64,000 bases of DNA from Magnolia sinica. Taxonomy: Eukaryota; Streptophyta; Magnoliopsida; Magnoliales; Magnoliaceae. Made by a program: the position numbers and the translations under genes. Every line of letters starts with the position of its first letter. The stretch's first letter is position 1. The stretch spans positions 21,832,032 through 21,896,031 of the forward strand of contig NC_080582.1 of NCBI RefSeq assembly GCF_029962835.1, written 5' to 3'. Positions 46,446-58,010 of the stretch are shown here, one piece after another. Under the pieces are notes generated by a model. It ran no database searches, was not told where the DNA came from, and worked only from the letters and a program-made list of their open reading frames with translations.

Positions 46446-46486
46446 TATCGTTGAGGCATAGATCTGAATCTACAGAATTAACAATA

Positions 46487-47062
46487 ATGGAAAATACCAA
46501 GTTTGATATTGAGAAGTATTCAAACAAAAATAATTTTGAATTATGGAAGATTACGATGATTAGTCTATTAACTAAACAAGGCGAAGCTAAGGTTCTTGAG
46601 GAGCGAAAATCGACTATGAAAGGTGAAGAATGGGAGACTCTTGATAGTAATGCTTTAACCTCCATCCATTTATGTCTCACGGATGAAGTTCTCTATAATG
46701 TTTTAAGGGAGAAATCTGCAGCTAAATTATGGGCGAAGTTAGAGGATATCTATACAAAAAAAATCATCTGAAAATTGCCTACACTTGAAGCTACATTGGT
46801 ATAACTTCAAGACGGCAGAGGGTGGAGATCTGGAAACCTACATTAGAAACTTTAACAAATTGGTTTGCAAACTGCTGGATATGGAGAAAGTAATCAAAGA
46901 TGAATAACAAACATGTATGTTATTGAATTCTCTTCCGGTATTATATAAGTCATTCAAGGACACAATGTGTAACGCAAATAAAACTTTGAATGTCGACACC
47001 GTTATCTTAGCCCTTCAAGGGAAGGCCATGAGAAAGTTAAACAGCGGTAAGTTCGTGCCCTA
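46487..47062 (+). pseudogene. gag: Copia gag, 5' part only, frameshifted
   Basis: Starts MENTKFDIEKYSNKNNFELW, a typical copia gag beginning, 42 bases after the primer site. SIHLCLTDEVLYNVLREKSA and KLWAKLEDIYTKK follow. A run of eight A residues (about 46757-46764) coincides with a frameshift. The other frame continues with LKLHWYNFKTAEGGDLETYI, a TAA near 46904, then LNSLPVLYKSFKDTM and VDTVILALQGKAMRKLNSG. Sequence stops matching gag at about 47062, where foldback DNA begins, so the element is 3' truncated. It is related to, but different from, the minus-strand copia gag at 29 kb. Confidence 0.82.
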
Positions 47063-47068
47063 GAAATC

Positions 47069-47600
47069 GGATTGCATACTAAGTTACTCATTACACTCTT
47101 ATCGTACAGAGTAAACTCGGTTGGGCCCACTTTGAATGCATGTGGTTTATCCACACTGTCCATTTATTTTTCTGGATCATTTTAGTGGTTAAGCCCAAAA
47201 TTGAAGCATGTACAGAGCTTAAGTATACTATACCACAGGAAACAGTGGAAGTATTGATTTCCACCGTTGAAACCTTTCTAATGCCCCCATTGATTTTTAT
47301 TTGTCATCCAACCTATTCATAGGATCACGCAGTCATGAATGAAGAGAAAAGACAAATATCAGCTTATCTAAAACTTCTGTGGCTCTCAAGAACTTTTCAA
47401 CGGTAGATGTTCAATTCACACATTTTCCAATGGTGTGGTTGATTTGAACTTTGAATATGCTTCATTTTTTGGTTTAAAGCCCTAAAATTATATGATAAAA
47501 TGGATGGACGGAATGGATAAAATGCATAAATGACAGTGGGCCTTACAGAGTTTACTCAGTACCCTTAGGGTACTAAGTTACTCGGTACGCAATCCGCTTC
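47069..47600. repeat. Foldback copy 11 with extended terminal inverted repeats
   Basis: CGGATTGCATAC at the left edge and its inverse GTACGCAATCCG at the right. Inside them GAGTAAACTCGGTTGGGCCC faces GTGGGCCTTACAGAGTTTACTC. Arm words and loop as in the other copies. This copy gives the best view of the family's true ends. Confidence 0.82.
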
Positions 47601-47860
47601 CCGTGTGCCCTGATGTTTGCAGGAAATCCACGGTGTCTATCTTTTTTACGAGATCATTCTAAGACATGCCGCCAAAACCGAGTAAGATCCAAAAGTCAGG
47701 TGTGCAAAGTTGGAGGGAAGTTGGGAAGATAAATTCCTACCGTTAATACCTTCTTATGTTCCACCTTCATTTTTATATGACATCCAAACCATTAAAAGGT
47801 CACTCCCACTTGGATGAACTGAAAATACCAAAACTGAAATAGGATTGCATACCGAGCGCT
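47590..47860. repeat. Foldback copy 12, left half, second subtype
   Basis: Matches 30605-30850 (GATGTTTGCAGGAAATCCAC, TATGACATCCAAACCATTAA). It ends at another GGATTGCATACCGAG terminus. Confidence 0.68.
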
Positions 47861-48245
47861 TTTATCATATGAGTAAACTCAGTTGGATGAACCGAAAACA
47901 CCAAAACATCAAAACTTTTTAAAATCTTTGTGTTTACTAGATCGATGATGAACGATTATTTTCTCCTCAAAACCTGGTTCGAAAAGAGCTGACTTAAATT
48001 TATGGGCTCCACCATAAGGGACCCACATTGATGTTTGTTTGTCATTTAACTTGTACGTAAGGTCACGGAGATCAGAAAAAAAAAATGTATCAACTTGATC
48101 CAAAATTTCTAGGGCCCCCAATAAGTTTTCAACACCGGGCATTCATTTCCCACTATTTCCTGTGATGTAGTCCACTCCAGCTTTGGATTTGCCTCATTTT
48201 TGGGTTCATGCCCTAAAATGTGTGATGCCTCAATTGAAAGATAGC
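47861..48245. repeat. Foldback copy 13, duplicate of 31376-31710
   Basis: CTCAAAACCTGGTTC, GGCTCCACCATAAGGGACCC and GATGTAGTCCACTCCAGC occur in the same order as at 31.4 kb. Confidence 0.75.
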
Positions 48246-48654
48246 AACTGTGATTATAATTTCTTTATTTTCTTTGTAAGCATGTTTGACTATTGATTCA
48301 TGAGTTGTTATTCTCGTTTAAACAAATACCTTAAAATAACAGTGATGACTTATTTACTTGACATCACTGTTGTAATTGGAAAATCAAACATGCCCAATAG
48401 GGTCCTTACTCTTGCTCCTGTGGTAGACTCTAAGGAGTTTCAACACCTGGTCAAGGGTCCGAGTACCTATAGGTGGTGAAATCCCACTATGGCGTGAGTG
48501 TGCGTGGTGTGTGTGCATGTGCAAACTTTTTTTAAAAAAATGCCCAATAAAGTTCTAAATTTCTTGTCAAATGCAACTTTCTTTTAGTGCACATCCTCAT
48601 TTTCTCTCCCAAATGGATTATGTGCGTCACAACCCAACTTTCAACATGTGTAAC
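48246..48654. other. Unassigned DNA
   Basis: Not shared with the paralogue at 31.7 kb. No gene seen. Confidence 0.4.
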
Positions 48655-49090
48655 TTCTTTGGCCCTCACCATGATTTATTTGTTAGATCCACACCACCTA
48701 ACAATTTTCATAGATCATTCTAGAGCATGAGCCCAAAAATGAGGCACATCTAAAGCTCAAGTGGACCACACCACAAAAAGAAGTGGGGATTGAACAACTA
48801 CCATTGAAACCTTCGTGGAGTCACCTGTCACATTTATTTGCCTTCTAACCTCTTCATAAGGTCAGACACATATGGACGAAGGGAAAACACAAATATCAAC
48901 TTCATCATAGCCTTCTCTGACCCTAAGAAGTTTCTAATAGTAGGCATCCACTTCCCACTATTTCATATAGTGTGACCCACTCGAGCCTTGTATTTGTCTC
49001 TTTTTTTTTTATCGTCCCATGCCCTAAAATAATATGGAAAAAAAATGGATGGATGATGTGGGTCTAATGCATACATCATGATGGGCTCCA
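48655..49090. repeat. Foldback copy 14, both arms
   Basis: GGCCCTCACCATGATTTATT and AAGTGGACCACACCACAAAA face TAGTGTGACCCACTCGAGCC and CATACATCATGATGGGCTCC. The loop has CCTTCTAACCTCTTCATAAG. Confidence 0.82.
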
Positions 49091-49144
49091 TGAATGTGTT
49101 GTCCCACACAGCAAGCAATGGAATTTCTTGGCTTGTGAAATTTA

Positions 49145-49530
49145 TGCGGTCCCATGATAATGTATTTCCTAGGTCCACACTGTCCATATATATTTTTTAG
49201 ATTATTATAGAGTATGAGCCCAAAAATAAGGCAAATCCTAAGCTAAAGTAGACCACACACCACAAGAAATAGTAGAAACTGATGATACCGTTTAAAACTT
49301 CTTTAGGACACGGAAGGCTCTGATCAAGTTGATATTTGTATTTTACCTTCATCCAGGTATTTGTGTCTTTATGAACAAGTTAGATTGATAATAAGCCTAA
49401 CATTTGGCCTAAGGATGGTTTCAATGATAGTTTGTTCAATTTCTACTGCTTTTTGTGGTGCGATCCACTTGATCTTTTGATGTAACTAATTTTTGAGCTC
49501 ATGTTTTAGAATTATTTGGAAAATTTGATG
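49145..49530. repeat. Foldback copy 15, paralogue of 32995-33327
   Basis: GGTCCCATGATAATGTATTT, loop CTGATCAAGTTGATATTTGT, right arm TGGTGCGATCCACTTGATC. Confidence 0.78.
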
Positions 49531-49669
49531 GATAGTGTGGATCTAACATAAAAATTATGGTGGGACCTAAAAATGTTCCACATGGTAAAAGTTGTGTTGT
49601 GCAATACACAGTCTATTTGGTAGAAAGAAATTGGGCATATCCCGTGAGTAGATTAGTTGTAAAGGACGT

Positions 49670-49777
49670 GGACCAATGAGAAGCGACGACATTGAAATTT
49701 CTTGTGCCTTCAACATAAACAATGGACCAATGAGAAGCCATGGCATTGGAATTTCCCGTGCCTTCAACACAAACTTT
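49670..49777. repeat. 54-bp tandem duplication
   Basis: GGACCAATGAGAAGC starts at 49670 and 49724; the units differ at several bases. Confidence 0.85.
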
Positions 49778-49825
49778 CGGCACTCCACCTCTTTACCCTC
49801 ATTGCTAGGTTTAGAGGCATGCTTT

Positions 49826-49902
49826 TATATATATATGCAAGCTAAAGTTTATATATATATATATATATATAAACTTTAACTTGCATATATATATATATAT
49901 AC
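49826..49902. repeat. (TA)n hairpin
   Basis: TGCAAGCTAAAGTTT (49836-49850) and AAACTTTAACTTGCA (49871-49885) are inverse with one mismatch, embedded in (TA)n runs. Centre at about 49860. Confidence 0.85.
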
Positions 49903-50379
49903 AAGATTTCCTTGTTCAAAAAGCACCATGAGAAAATTTTGGTTCCTTAGGGCACCATTCGGTAAAATCCAAACTCTTAAAGGAATTTTGCCTACAATGA
50001 GGATCATGCATTGCCAAAGACCAAATCACTATCCTTCTTTTTCTCTTTCCTTTATTATTATTATTTTTTAATGACTCCCCTCTAATTAGCCAACTGGAGC
50101 ATGTGGCTGAAGGCTCGAAGTTTTGATACTTTGGTAGATTAAGATTAGATGATACATATGAACTTAGAAATTAAAATTTCTATACACAAGGTACATCTGG
50201 CTTATATGCTTAACAAACCAAAAATTACATTTATATAGTCATTGAACAGTCAGATTGGTGGACATTTATTTAAGGTTAAAAGTGAAATATTCACTAGATC
50301 CATTTCAACAACTAAATATCCACGAATTAAAGATTATAATAGTTAGTTCAACATATCTTTTTTTTGGACTAGTCAATGA
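49903..50379. other. Unassigned AT-rich DNA
   Basis: No gene or repeat recognised. Confidence 0.4.
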
Positions 50380-51110
50380 CTCACTGAACCAGGCTGGCCA
50401 ATTGGGCTTTTGGACGTGGCCCACCTTGGTTTGGGCTCAGTTGGAGTATTAGGCCCAGGGCCAAGCCCATGATTAAAATTCTACCCCATTTCTCAATCGG
50501 GCCGTGTTGGAACCTTGTACGACAGCTCATTAGCCCAAGCTGAGTCCGGCCATGAATATTTGCAATGGCAATTTTATAATATATACAGTACGTAAAAACC
50601 CTCATTTACTCATCATATTACTGCTCCAACCCCTCCTCTCTCTCTCTCACAAGACCAATTCTTGAGCTTGGGCCATCGTAAACATTTCGGTCGTGCTTGA
50701 GCTGGATTATTTTGCCTCGTCTTAAGCACAAGCCGAGCTCTGGTTAGACTATTTTGGCTCATCACAGGCCTAGCTAGTTGGAGTGGGGCCTATATTAGAC
50801 TGTGAGCCAAGTTTGAACAAAGCCAGCTCGTTTACACCACCTAATTACAGTAGGATCCACTGTCTAGTTGAACTAATTGGAGTTAAATTATGCCACGTGT
50901 GTGATTTTTGATACACTACCAGAGTATCAAATGACTCCACATCCCCCTTAATAGGAGTGTCAATGGGCCTGGATTAGGACCTGGCCAAGCTGTGTTCAAG
51001 CCCGGCCTTCATTGTTTAACCTAAGCCCAACCCAGCCTAGGCTCATGACAGGACAAAATAGTCCAACCCAAGCCTAGGCTCAAAAGAAAATTTTTATAAA
51101 AAAAAAAAAA
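50380..51110. mobile_element. GGCC-rich MITE-like debris
   Basis: Many GGGCC, AAGCCCA and CCCAGCC words. TAGGAGTGTCAATGGGCC at about 50962 resembles hAT-MITE starts and TTTACACCACCTAA at about 50831 resembles an end. No matching pair of ends or target duplication was found, so boundaries are uncertain. Confidence 0.4.
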
Positions 51111-51687
51111 AAAGTGATGCTTTGGTGGGCCCACACATACATTGGCACATTTAGCTTTTGATATCCGATTCGTTCATATGGTTGGCCCCATGATCAAGAG
51201 AGAATGCTAATCTATTGCAATGGCGATGAGAGCGTGATTAGTAAAAGTGTAGAAAGAGAGATGCAAGAAGTAGCTTGGACGTGAGAGAGACACCGTGTGA
51301 GATGGGAATTGTGGGTTGGAGGTCTGAGAGGGAGAAAAGGAGGTGGGCTGGAGATCAGGTAGATAGAAATGAAGGTGGGATGGGAGAAAATTATTTCCTT
51401 TCATGTGACCCACCTGAATAATGAATGGGGTTAATGCTTAGTCACTAGGACTAAGTTTTGGTGTGGCATCTAATAATTGGAGTGGATTTCATATAATCAT
51501 CACGGTGGGCCTTGCAAATATCAAGGGTATACATCTCTTTCCTTCAATGTGGTTGGAGTGGATTCTAAGTACGGTATTAGGGTCGGCCCCATAAAAAATC
51601 AAGGGTGTGAGTACCTCTCTGCTGTTAAAAGCCAGCGGGATAGGTGCGGCCCGGCCTCACCCTAGTTGATACGTACGGCTCTTACAG
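51111..51687. other. Spacer with short GTGGATTTCAT-type repeats
   Basis: TTGGAGTGGATTTCATATAATCATCACGG (about 51476) and a second diverged copy (about 51555) match copies at 57.0-57.4 kb. No gene seen. Confidence 0.45.
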
Positions 51688-52050
51688 CAGGGCACACTTT
51701 GATGTATTTATTCTATATTTACACTGTCTATCCATTTTTTGACATCATTTTAGGGTACACTGCAAAAAGGAATCAGATCCAAATCATAAGTGGACCATAC
51801 CATAGGAAAAAAAAGGTGATTGAACATTAAAAACTTCTTATGGGTCACAAAACTTTTATATTGGTCTTATATTTATGTTTTCCCTTCATTCATGTTTTTG
51901 TTACATTATTAATTGGTTGGATGGGAAATAAATATTACAGTGAGCCCTGGAACATTTTCAATGGGAGTGCGCTGATGGTATAGTCCACCTGAGATGGACA
52001 GTGTATATGCAGAATACATTCATCAAGGTGGGCCCCACCATAAGGGCATC
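51688..52050. repeat. Foldback copy 16
   Basis: TTACACTGTCTATCCATT and AAGTGGACCATACCATAGGA on the left. The loop is TTATTAATTGGTTGGATGGG. The right arm is shortened but ends CATCAAGGTGGGCCCCAC. Confidence 0.75.
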
Positions 52051-52335
52051 ACCGTCTTGGAAAAGGCTAGGGGCGCACCTCCGCTTCTTTGCTAAAGGTT
52101 TTCCAGAAAAAGAAGAGCCCCAGGAAAACCCTTAATTATATGGGCCCACCATAATGTATATGTAATATCTACACTGAGTATTTGAGTATTTGGTGTGTAA
52201 TCCCATGCTAGGGACAAGGACTAAAAAAAACATTCTAACCAATGATTCTAGTGGACCATACCAAAGGAAAAGGTTGCAAAAGTGACGCCAATTCTTGATT
52301 CTTGCAGGAATCATGGTGATGATTATATAAAATCC

Positions 52336-52916
52336 ACTGTAACTAGGGGTGCACATGGACCGGCAGAACTGGTAAACTGGACTGACTAGACCACATGATT
52401 TAGTCGGTTCCGAAGTGTACCGGCTCCAGTTACGGTTCCAAAAATCAAAGAACCAGTTAGTTCGGTTCAGTTCTCAATATGGGTCCTGTAGAACCCAACC
52501 GGACCATGAACCGAACCTTGGAACTGAATCCATTGGTCAATAAATATTTAAATTTTATTTTTTAAAAAAGCATAAAAACCTAGACCATTTATCAAATGGA
52601 TTACAACAAGAATAGACATTGGTAGCAAAATCATTTTGGTAAGCTTGGGCTGGATCAGTGTAAAAATAATAAATAAATAAATAAATAAATTATGCAATGG
52701 GCTAGATTGTAAAAACAAACTGTGCAATTAAGCTGGATTATAAAAAGCCCAAAACCATAGAACAAACCGGAATCAAACTGATTTTTTACAGCCCAGTTCC
52801 AATTCGGTTCTAGGGTGCAAACAGTTCTAGTTCTAGTTTTCATGGAACCGTTAGGAACTGACTGGTTTCACCCCAAAATCAGACCAAACTGAACTGTGTG
52901 CACCCCTAACTGTAAC
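52336..52916. mobile_element. Non-autonomous hAT element, 565 bp, perfect 8-bp target duplication
   Basis: ACTGTAAC flanks both sides (52336-52343 and 52909-52916). The element (52344-52908) begins TAGGGGTGCACA and ends with its exact inverse TGTGCACCCCTA, a 12-bp terminal repeat of the hAT type. There is no transposase frame. An AAATA microsatellite (about 52668-52688) lies inside. Motifs such as GGTTCCA and its inverse recur, giving a loosely folded interior. Confidence 0.92.
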
Positions 52917-53029
52917 TATTAGATGCGACCATCACCCCCTACAGTGTATCCTAAATAACCCTCCTTAGTGTGCACATTATTTATCTATAGAGGAGACTCA
53001 CCTTACTCTGTATGTGAAATCCACTACAA
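52917..53029. other. Short spacer
   Basis: Nothing recognised. Confidence 0.4.
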
Positions 53030-54700
53030 CCTTTAGATGTGCAATCTTACGTTATGGCTATGGCAAAAAACTCAGGATGATCCTTAATTCAGGTAGGCCA
53101 CACCCAGGAAAATAATTGGGAGATAGAAGTCCACCCTTTATACTTACAGTGTCCATTATGATGATTATATAAAATCTACTCCAACCATTAGATACAACAC
53201 CAAAACTTAGGCGTGGGGCCCAAAATCAGGCCCATAAAATATTCAGATGGGCCTCAGAGAGGGAAATAATTTGGAGGATGAATGTTGCCCTGTGCACTGT
53301 TTACAATGTTGTGGTCCAACTAAAACAAGATGGGCTGATTTTTGGGCACTGAGCGTCGCGCAGTGTGAGCCACCTGATAGCCGGATGGATTTTACATAAA
53401 CACTATAGTAGGCCCATGTCTGCAGCAACCCTTTCCTTACCTAAAATAACTTTTCCTCCCCGCAGTATCGGTATAAGGATAGGGCTGCAACCCTTTTCCT
53501 CACCGAAAGTAACTTTCCCTCCCTGTAAGATTTTCAAATAATTAAAATTTTAAACTTTCTTTCATAACTTTCAAACGGGCGAGCCGGGCTAATAGGCTTT
53601 TGGAACATCTTAGTCCAAGCTTGAAGTAATTTAGAAATGGATATGATATTTAAGCCCGAGCCTGACACTCACACCAGATACTCCCATCCAAGCTCGGCCT
53701 GAGGTGGGCCAGGGCCAAAGCCTGACAGGCCAACCCAGCTCATTAACAGCCCTACCTCTCAGTAATTGAGTGCTTGAGAGTTTGGTCTCTGAGGTTTTCT
53801 AATTCGACACACGTTTTGTGCTCAGTATAAAATAGGTGTTGCGGAGGATTCCCATCCGTTTCCATCATTTCCACGAAGTTGGCAATGGTCAGGTCTACCG
53901 ACTTGCCCAACACGCTTGTAAGTCAGGTTCGACCATGTCAGGTCGTTAGTTAGGCTCATTCCATAAAATTAGCCCAGTAAATTAAGGGCCCATTTGGATA
54001 CCACCAAATAAGCTACTTTTTCTTCTTATAGCAATAGATAAGTAACTTATTTGATATAAGTAAGTTTGACTTAAGATCAATTATAACTAATTATTTTATT
54101 TAAAGTTACTTAATCACTTCAACTTAATGAGTAGAAACCAATATAAGTTACTTGGGGCATTAAGTAGCTTATCTTAAGTGATTTACTATCCAAACGCACC
54201 CTAAATGGGGTGGGCCCAGGTTCAACCCTACCTAGGTGATCCACCCATACAGGACATAGATAGGCAGGAAAGGATGACCTGATGAGTGAACCATGAAAAT
54301 CCATTCATATTAAGTTTCAATCCATGAACCACCCAAGGGACTGGTTAGAGGAATGTTGATTGCATTCTTAAATATGGGTTGGGTCAAGTGGAAATGGGTA
54401 GTATGTCAAGCTCAGGCCAGATTTCTTGGCCGATTTAGCAAATGGGTCTAGCTTGCACCCTGATTTGACCCAAAGCCAGTGCGTCATCACCCTTTTGATT
54501 TGCTCAAACCCACCACTATCCTTGATAAACGCCAACTCAGCTCATATATCTGACATCTCTCCCATGACCTGGCCAATGGCCCAGCTAGTTCATTAATCAG
54601 GGGACACATGCATGTAGCAGTTGAGTGTAAACACATTGGTAGATCTCTTTAGACATCCAAATCTTTTGGTATTTCATTGCATCATGAAGAAATATGGCAT
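53030..54700. repeat. Local duplicate of 33328-34335, with a MITE inserted
   Basis: Ordered similarity to the 33-34 kb DNA; the single copy of the 103-bp region is here (about 54640-54700, diverged). 53735-54460 is mostly extra sequence. Confidence 0.78.
53984..54203. mobile_element. MITE with GGGCCCATTTGGATA ends
   Basis: Starts AGGGCCCATTTGGATACC and ends TATCCAAACGCACCCT, an imperfect inverted repeat. The interior has CTTAAG and AAGTTACTT words. A truncated relative is at 16950. The target duplication is unclear. Confidence 0.75.
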
Positions 54701-54734
54701 TCTATGCTGAAAAGGCTTATGGAACGAATCAAAG

Positions 54735-55330
54735 TATTTCATTGCACAATAAAAAAGGTAAATAATTTTACATAGATTTATTCAACTTCTACTTGTCTAC
54801 TTTTAATTATGTATATCTAATAGGTATGATTGAAAGACCAAATACATGAAATGCATCTCTTTAAATCCATGGTTTTCTGACTCAGTGACTCAGAATGACT
54901 TGTCTGGTTCTTAGTCAACTTGGGACTCAGGTGAGTCTGGAGTGACTTATCCGAGTTGGTCCAATTCAGGGATACTATAGGGGCTGACTCCATCATCCGA
55001 CTTGACTAGGACAAATACCATATATCAGCCTCAGACAAGTCAGCAATTCATGCTTCAAATTCTTGAAAAGAAGCATAAAGCATCTGTAAACATTATCGAC
55101 AACTGCAGTCCAAACAGATCTTTCATTTCAGCACACCATTTTCTCACCACGAACAAAAAGTAAGGTCAGACCGAATATCTTTGCTTGAAAATATGGACCG
55201 TCCATCATAGCTTGCTGCAGGAACATACATTTGAAGCCCATTACCCAGCAATTCAATAATATGTTCAAATAAAAGGAGCATCATTTTTACCAAGATTTTC
55301 TTCTTCTTCTTTTTCTTTTGAAATGCAAGA
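54735..55330. repeat. Local duplicate of 45411-45995
   Basis: Same order of words as at 45.4-46.0 kb; no gene seen. Confidence 0.78.
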
Positions 55331-55339
55331 GTGTCAAAT

Positions 55340-55660
55340 ATTCTGCTCGCAAGGTGGTCTTGTCTTTTGAGATTTGGATCTGCTTCTAAAATTTATTTTT
55401 ATTATAAAAACACAGCATGTGTAACCTTATTAACAAATTTGATGGTAAACATGTTAATAGTCGTGTGGTCCATTTGAGATTAGGATCTGCTTCATTTTTA
55501 AGCTAATGCCTTAAAATGATAAGAAAAATGGGTGTGGTCCATTTGAGATTTGGATCTGTTTCATTTTTAAGCTAATGCCTTAAAATGAAAAAAAAAAATG
55601 GGTGGATAGCATGGATAAAACACACACATTACGGTGGGGCCCATAGACCTATGACACCAG
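55340..55660. repeat. Foldback copy 17, right arm with a 67-bp internal duplication
   Basis: GTGGTCCATTTGAGATT occurs at about 55468 and 55535, each followed by TTCATTTTTAAGCTAATGCC. It ends CATTACGGTGGGGCCCATAG. Confidence 0.78.
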
Positions 55661-55857
55661 CTAGTTGGCTGGTATTGAGGTCACTAACCAAACCACATCC
55701 CATCACTATGGCCTCTGCGGATGTGTGAGCCATTATCTAGTGATCAGGAAAGAAGATCTATGGACACCATGTGAATGTGTGGTGCCCCAATTGAAAGATT
55801 GTCAATTGCAACTATGTTATATTTAAAGCATATTCTGTTAAAAAAGAGCATGCTTAT
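55661..55857. other. Unassigned DNA, third copy of the 31.7-kb phrase
   Basis: TATTTAAAGCAT and AAAAAAGAGCATG match 31735-31770; no gene seen. Confidence 0.5.
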
Positions 55858-56178
55858 TGATGTAGAGCGAGTCGCGGACAGTTTCATGGCCAAGATGGAT
55901 CAGAAAAGGCCCAGTCGACGACAGAAGTGATCTGGACCGTCAGACCTTAAATCGGACGTATCTCGCAATCAAGAATAAGTTATTCGATATACCATGTATG
56001 ATTTTGGGGTAAGACGAGCTACTTTAACCACCCAACCCCCCGCTATGCCTAGTTGAGCAAGCCAGATTTGCGAAATACCATTAGATCGATGGTCATTTCC
56101 CTGTTTTAATTCCGTTTTTGCTATAAATAATAAGTTTTAGTTTGATTATAACTCTTCATCCGTTGGGCTTTAGGAGTC
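55858..56178 (+). pseudogene. Fragment of the array retroelement: integrase tail and LTR start
   Basis: The first part reads [20 protein letters not shown] in frame with the integrase C-terminus at 44587-44659, followed by the 3' untranslated bases. LTR sequence then begins near 55992 (TATGATTTTGGGGTA) and runs to about 56178. It is clearly older than the array copies. The first 113 bases (to 55970) recur inverted at 57108-57220. The fragment has no other coding potential. Confidence 0.88.
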
Positions 56179-57025
56179 ACGATGGACGGAGAAAAGTAGA
56201 TAAATCGAAAGGTTCAGATTTAGAAAAAGTTGATAAATCTAATACAACTAATTTCGCATATAATGAAAAGTCTACTAAGGTGGAGTTCTCACATTTCACA
56301 CTTGGTCCATATGATTGGCAATTCAACTTGTTTATATGAAGGGAAATATTTTATTACGACTGCCCACGAGCTTTCCTCACTCAATGGATACCAAAATCAA
56401 TGGTAAGGAAATGATTTATTAATTAGGCTACTTTTATAATGATTTAAGGGCTGAAATTCGACATGTATGGTTAATTTATGATACATAGGTATGGTATAAA
56501 AATTCACATCAAACAAATCATGAGAACTAAGTGATTTAGAATTCATAGGTTTAGGTTAATGTCATTTTTATAATTAGTGAGAATATTTGGATATATGATG
56601 ATCCTTTTTTAAAAATCAATAGTCGGATGACTTGTCTATGGATGAAAATTATTCCCAACGGTCAAATTTAGGGTAGAGAATAGATGTAAAGTTAAGATAG
56701 GCTAAATTGGTGAAATACATATGTATATACTAAACTAAATTTCTTGATAACTCTCAAAAACTTTTAATACTCAAGTATTGAAAAGTTTGGAGTGTTACAA
56801 TTTACCCCCCTAAATAAAATTTTGTCCCCAAAATTTAATTACTTTTACCATGTGTACGAGTGGATGTTCATGTGGAATCCTTCGACCAGTAGTTAGTCAC
56901 CAAAGAGCCTAAAAATATGTTCCATTTGTGATTCAAGTAGACTACATGATTTGAAATAGGGTATATCCATTAGCGTGTCCCGAGTGCATGATGGATGGGT
57001 ATGATTTTATGGACAAAGACCTAAA
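56179..57025. other. Unassigned DNA
   Basis: Lies between the two inverted retroelement pieces. No gene supported. The frame at 56142-56339 starts in LTR sequence and has no recognisable motif. Confidence 0.4.
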
Positions 57026-57430
57026 TGTTTGTGTGGAATCTAGTGATTGGATTGGATTTCATATGATTATCAAGGTGGGTCCTTAAAAATCAAGAGTGAT
57101 TTCATATGATTGCGAGATAGGCCTGATCTAAGGTCCGACGGTTTTGATCACTTCTGTCGTTGATCGGGCCTTTTCTAATCCATCTTGGCTATGAAGCTGT
57201 CCGTAACCCATTCTACATCACATTTTACGCCTCAGACTTAGATTTTGTTGCGGCATCTACTAGTTGTAGTGGATTTCATGTGCTCATCACGGTGAGCCCT
57301 TAGCAATCAAGGGTGGACATTTGATTTTTTGGCTCTATGTTAAGCAAGGGATTACACATCCAATGATTAGAGTGGATTTCATGTGCACATCATGGTGGAT
57401 TCGGTATTTTTTTTTTTAAAAATGAAGGGT
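57026..57430. repeat. Three diverged copies of an approximately 80-bp GTGGATTTCAT repeat
   Basis: Phrases like GATTTCATRTGMTYATCAYGGTG occur near 57053, 57268 and 57370; the first is followed by the inverted retroelement piece. Confidence 0.6.
57108..57220 (-). pseudogene. Inverted 113-bp piece of retroelement integrase tail
   Basis: The complement starts TGATGTAGAATGGG and ends ATCTCGCAATC, the same two endpoints as 55858-55970, with about 18 differences and no gaps. It corresponds to the integrase C-terminal codons and stop region of the array family. Confidence 0.88.
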
Positions 57431-57483
57431 GGGCATCCACCTTGGACATTATGTGCAATGTTTCCAAGAAGAGGGGAGAGTGG

Positions 57484-58010
57484 ATAGGTGTCACCTCGTG
57501 TAAGAATAAAGGGGGTGCTTCCCGGACCATCAGGCTCACCTTATGTATGTGTTGTATATCCATGCCGTCCATCACTTTTATTGAACATTTTAATATGAGG
57601 TACCAAAAATGAAACGGTTCCAAATATTTGGTGGACTACACAACAGGAAACAGTGGAAATTAAAAGTCTACCTTTAGAAACTTCACAGGCTCATTGTAAT
57701 ATTTATTTGCCAACCAACCTGTTCATGAGGTCATATCAACGTGGATAAAGGAAAAATACAAATATCAGCTTGATCCAAAAGTACTTTGTGGCCGGTGAAG
57801 TTTTTAATGGTCAATCACCACTGTTTCATGTGATTCTGGTTCACTGGATATTTGGATGTACACAGTTTCCAGTAATTGTGGTCCACTGGATATTTGGATG
57901 TAATTCATTTTTTGGGGCCATGACCTAAATTAATATGAAAAAACTGAAGGACATCATGGATTTATAACACATACATGAAGGTGGGACCACGGTTAGGGAA
58001 TCACCTACAA
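57484..58010. repeat. Foldback copy 18, both arms
   Basis: CTCACCTTATGTATGTGTTG and TGGTGGACTACACAACAGGA on the left. The loop is CCAACCAACCTGTTCATGAG. The right arm carries a duplicated GTTCACTGGATATTTGGATG and ends ACACATACATGAAGGTGGG. Confidence 0.8.

Noticed and set aside
46426..46680. Minus-strand 84-codon frame
   Set aside because: Antisense shadow of the copia gag.
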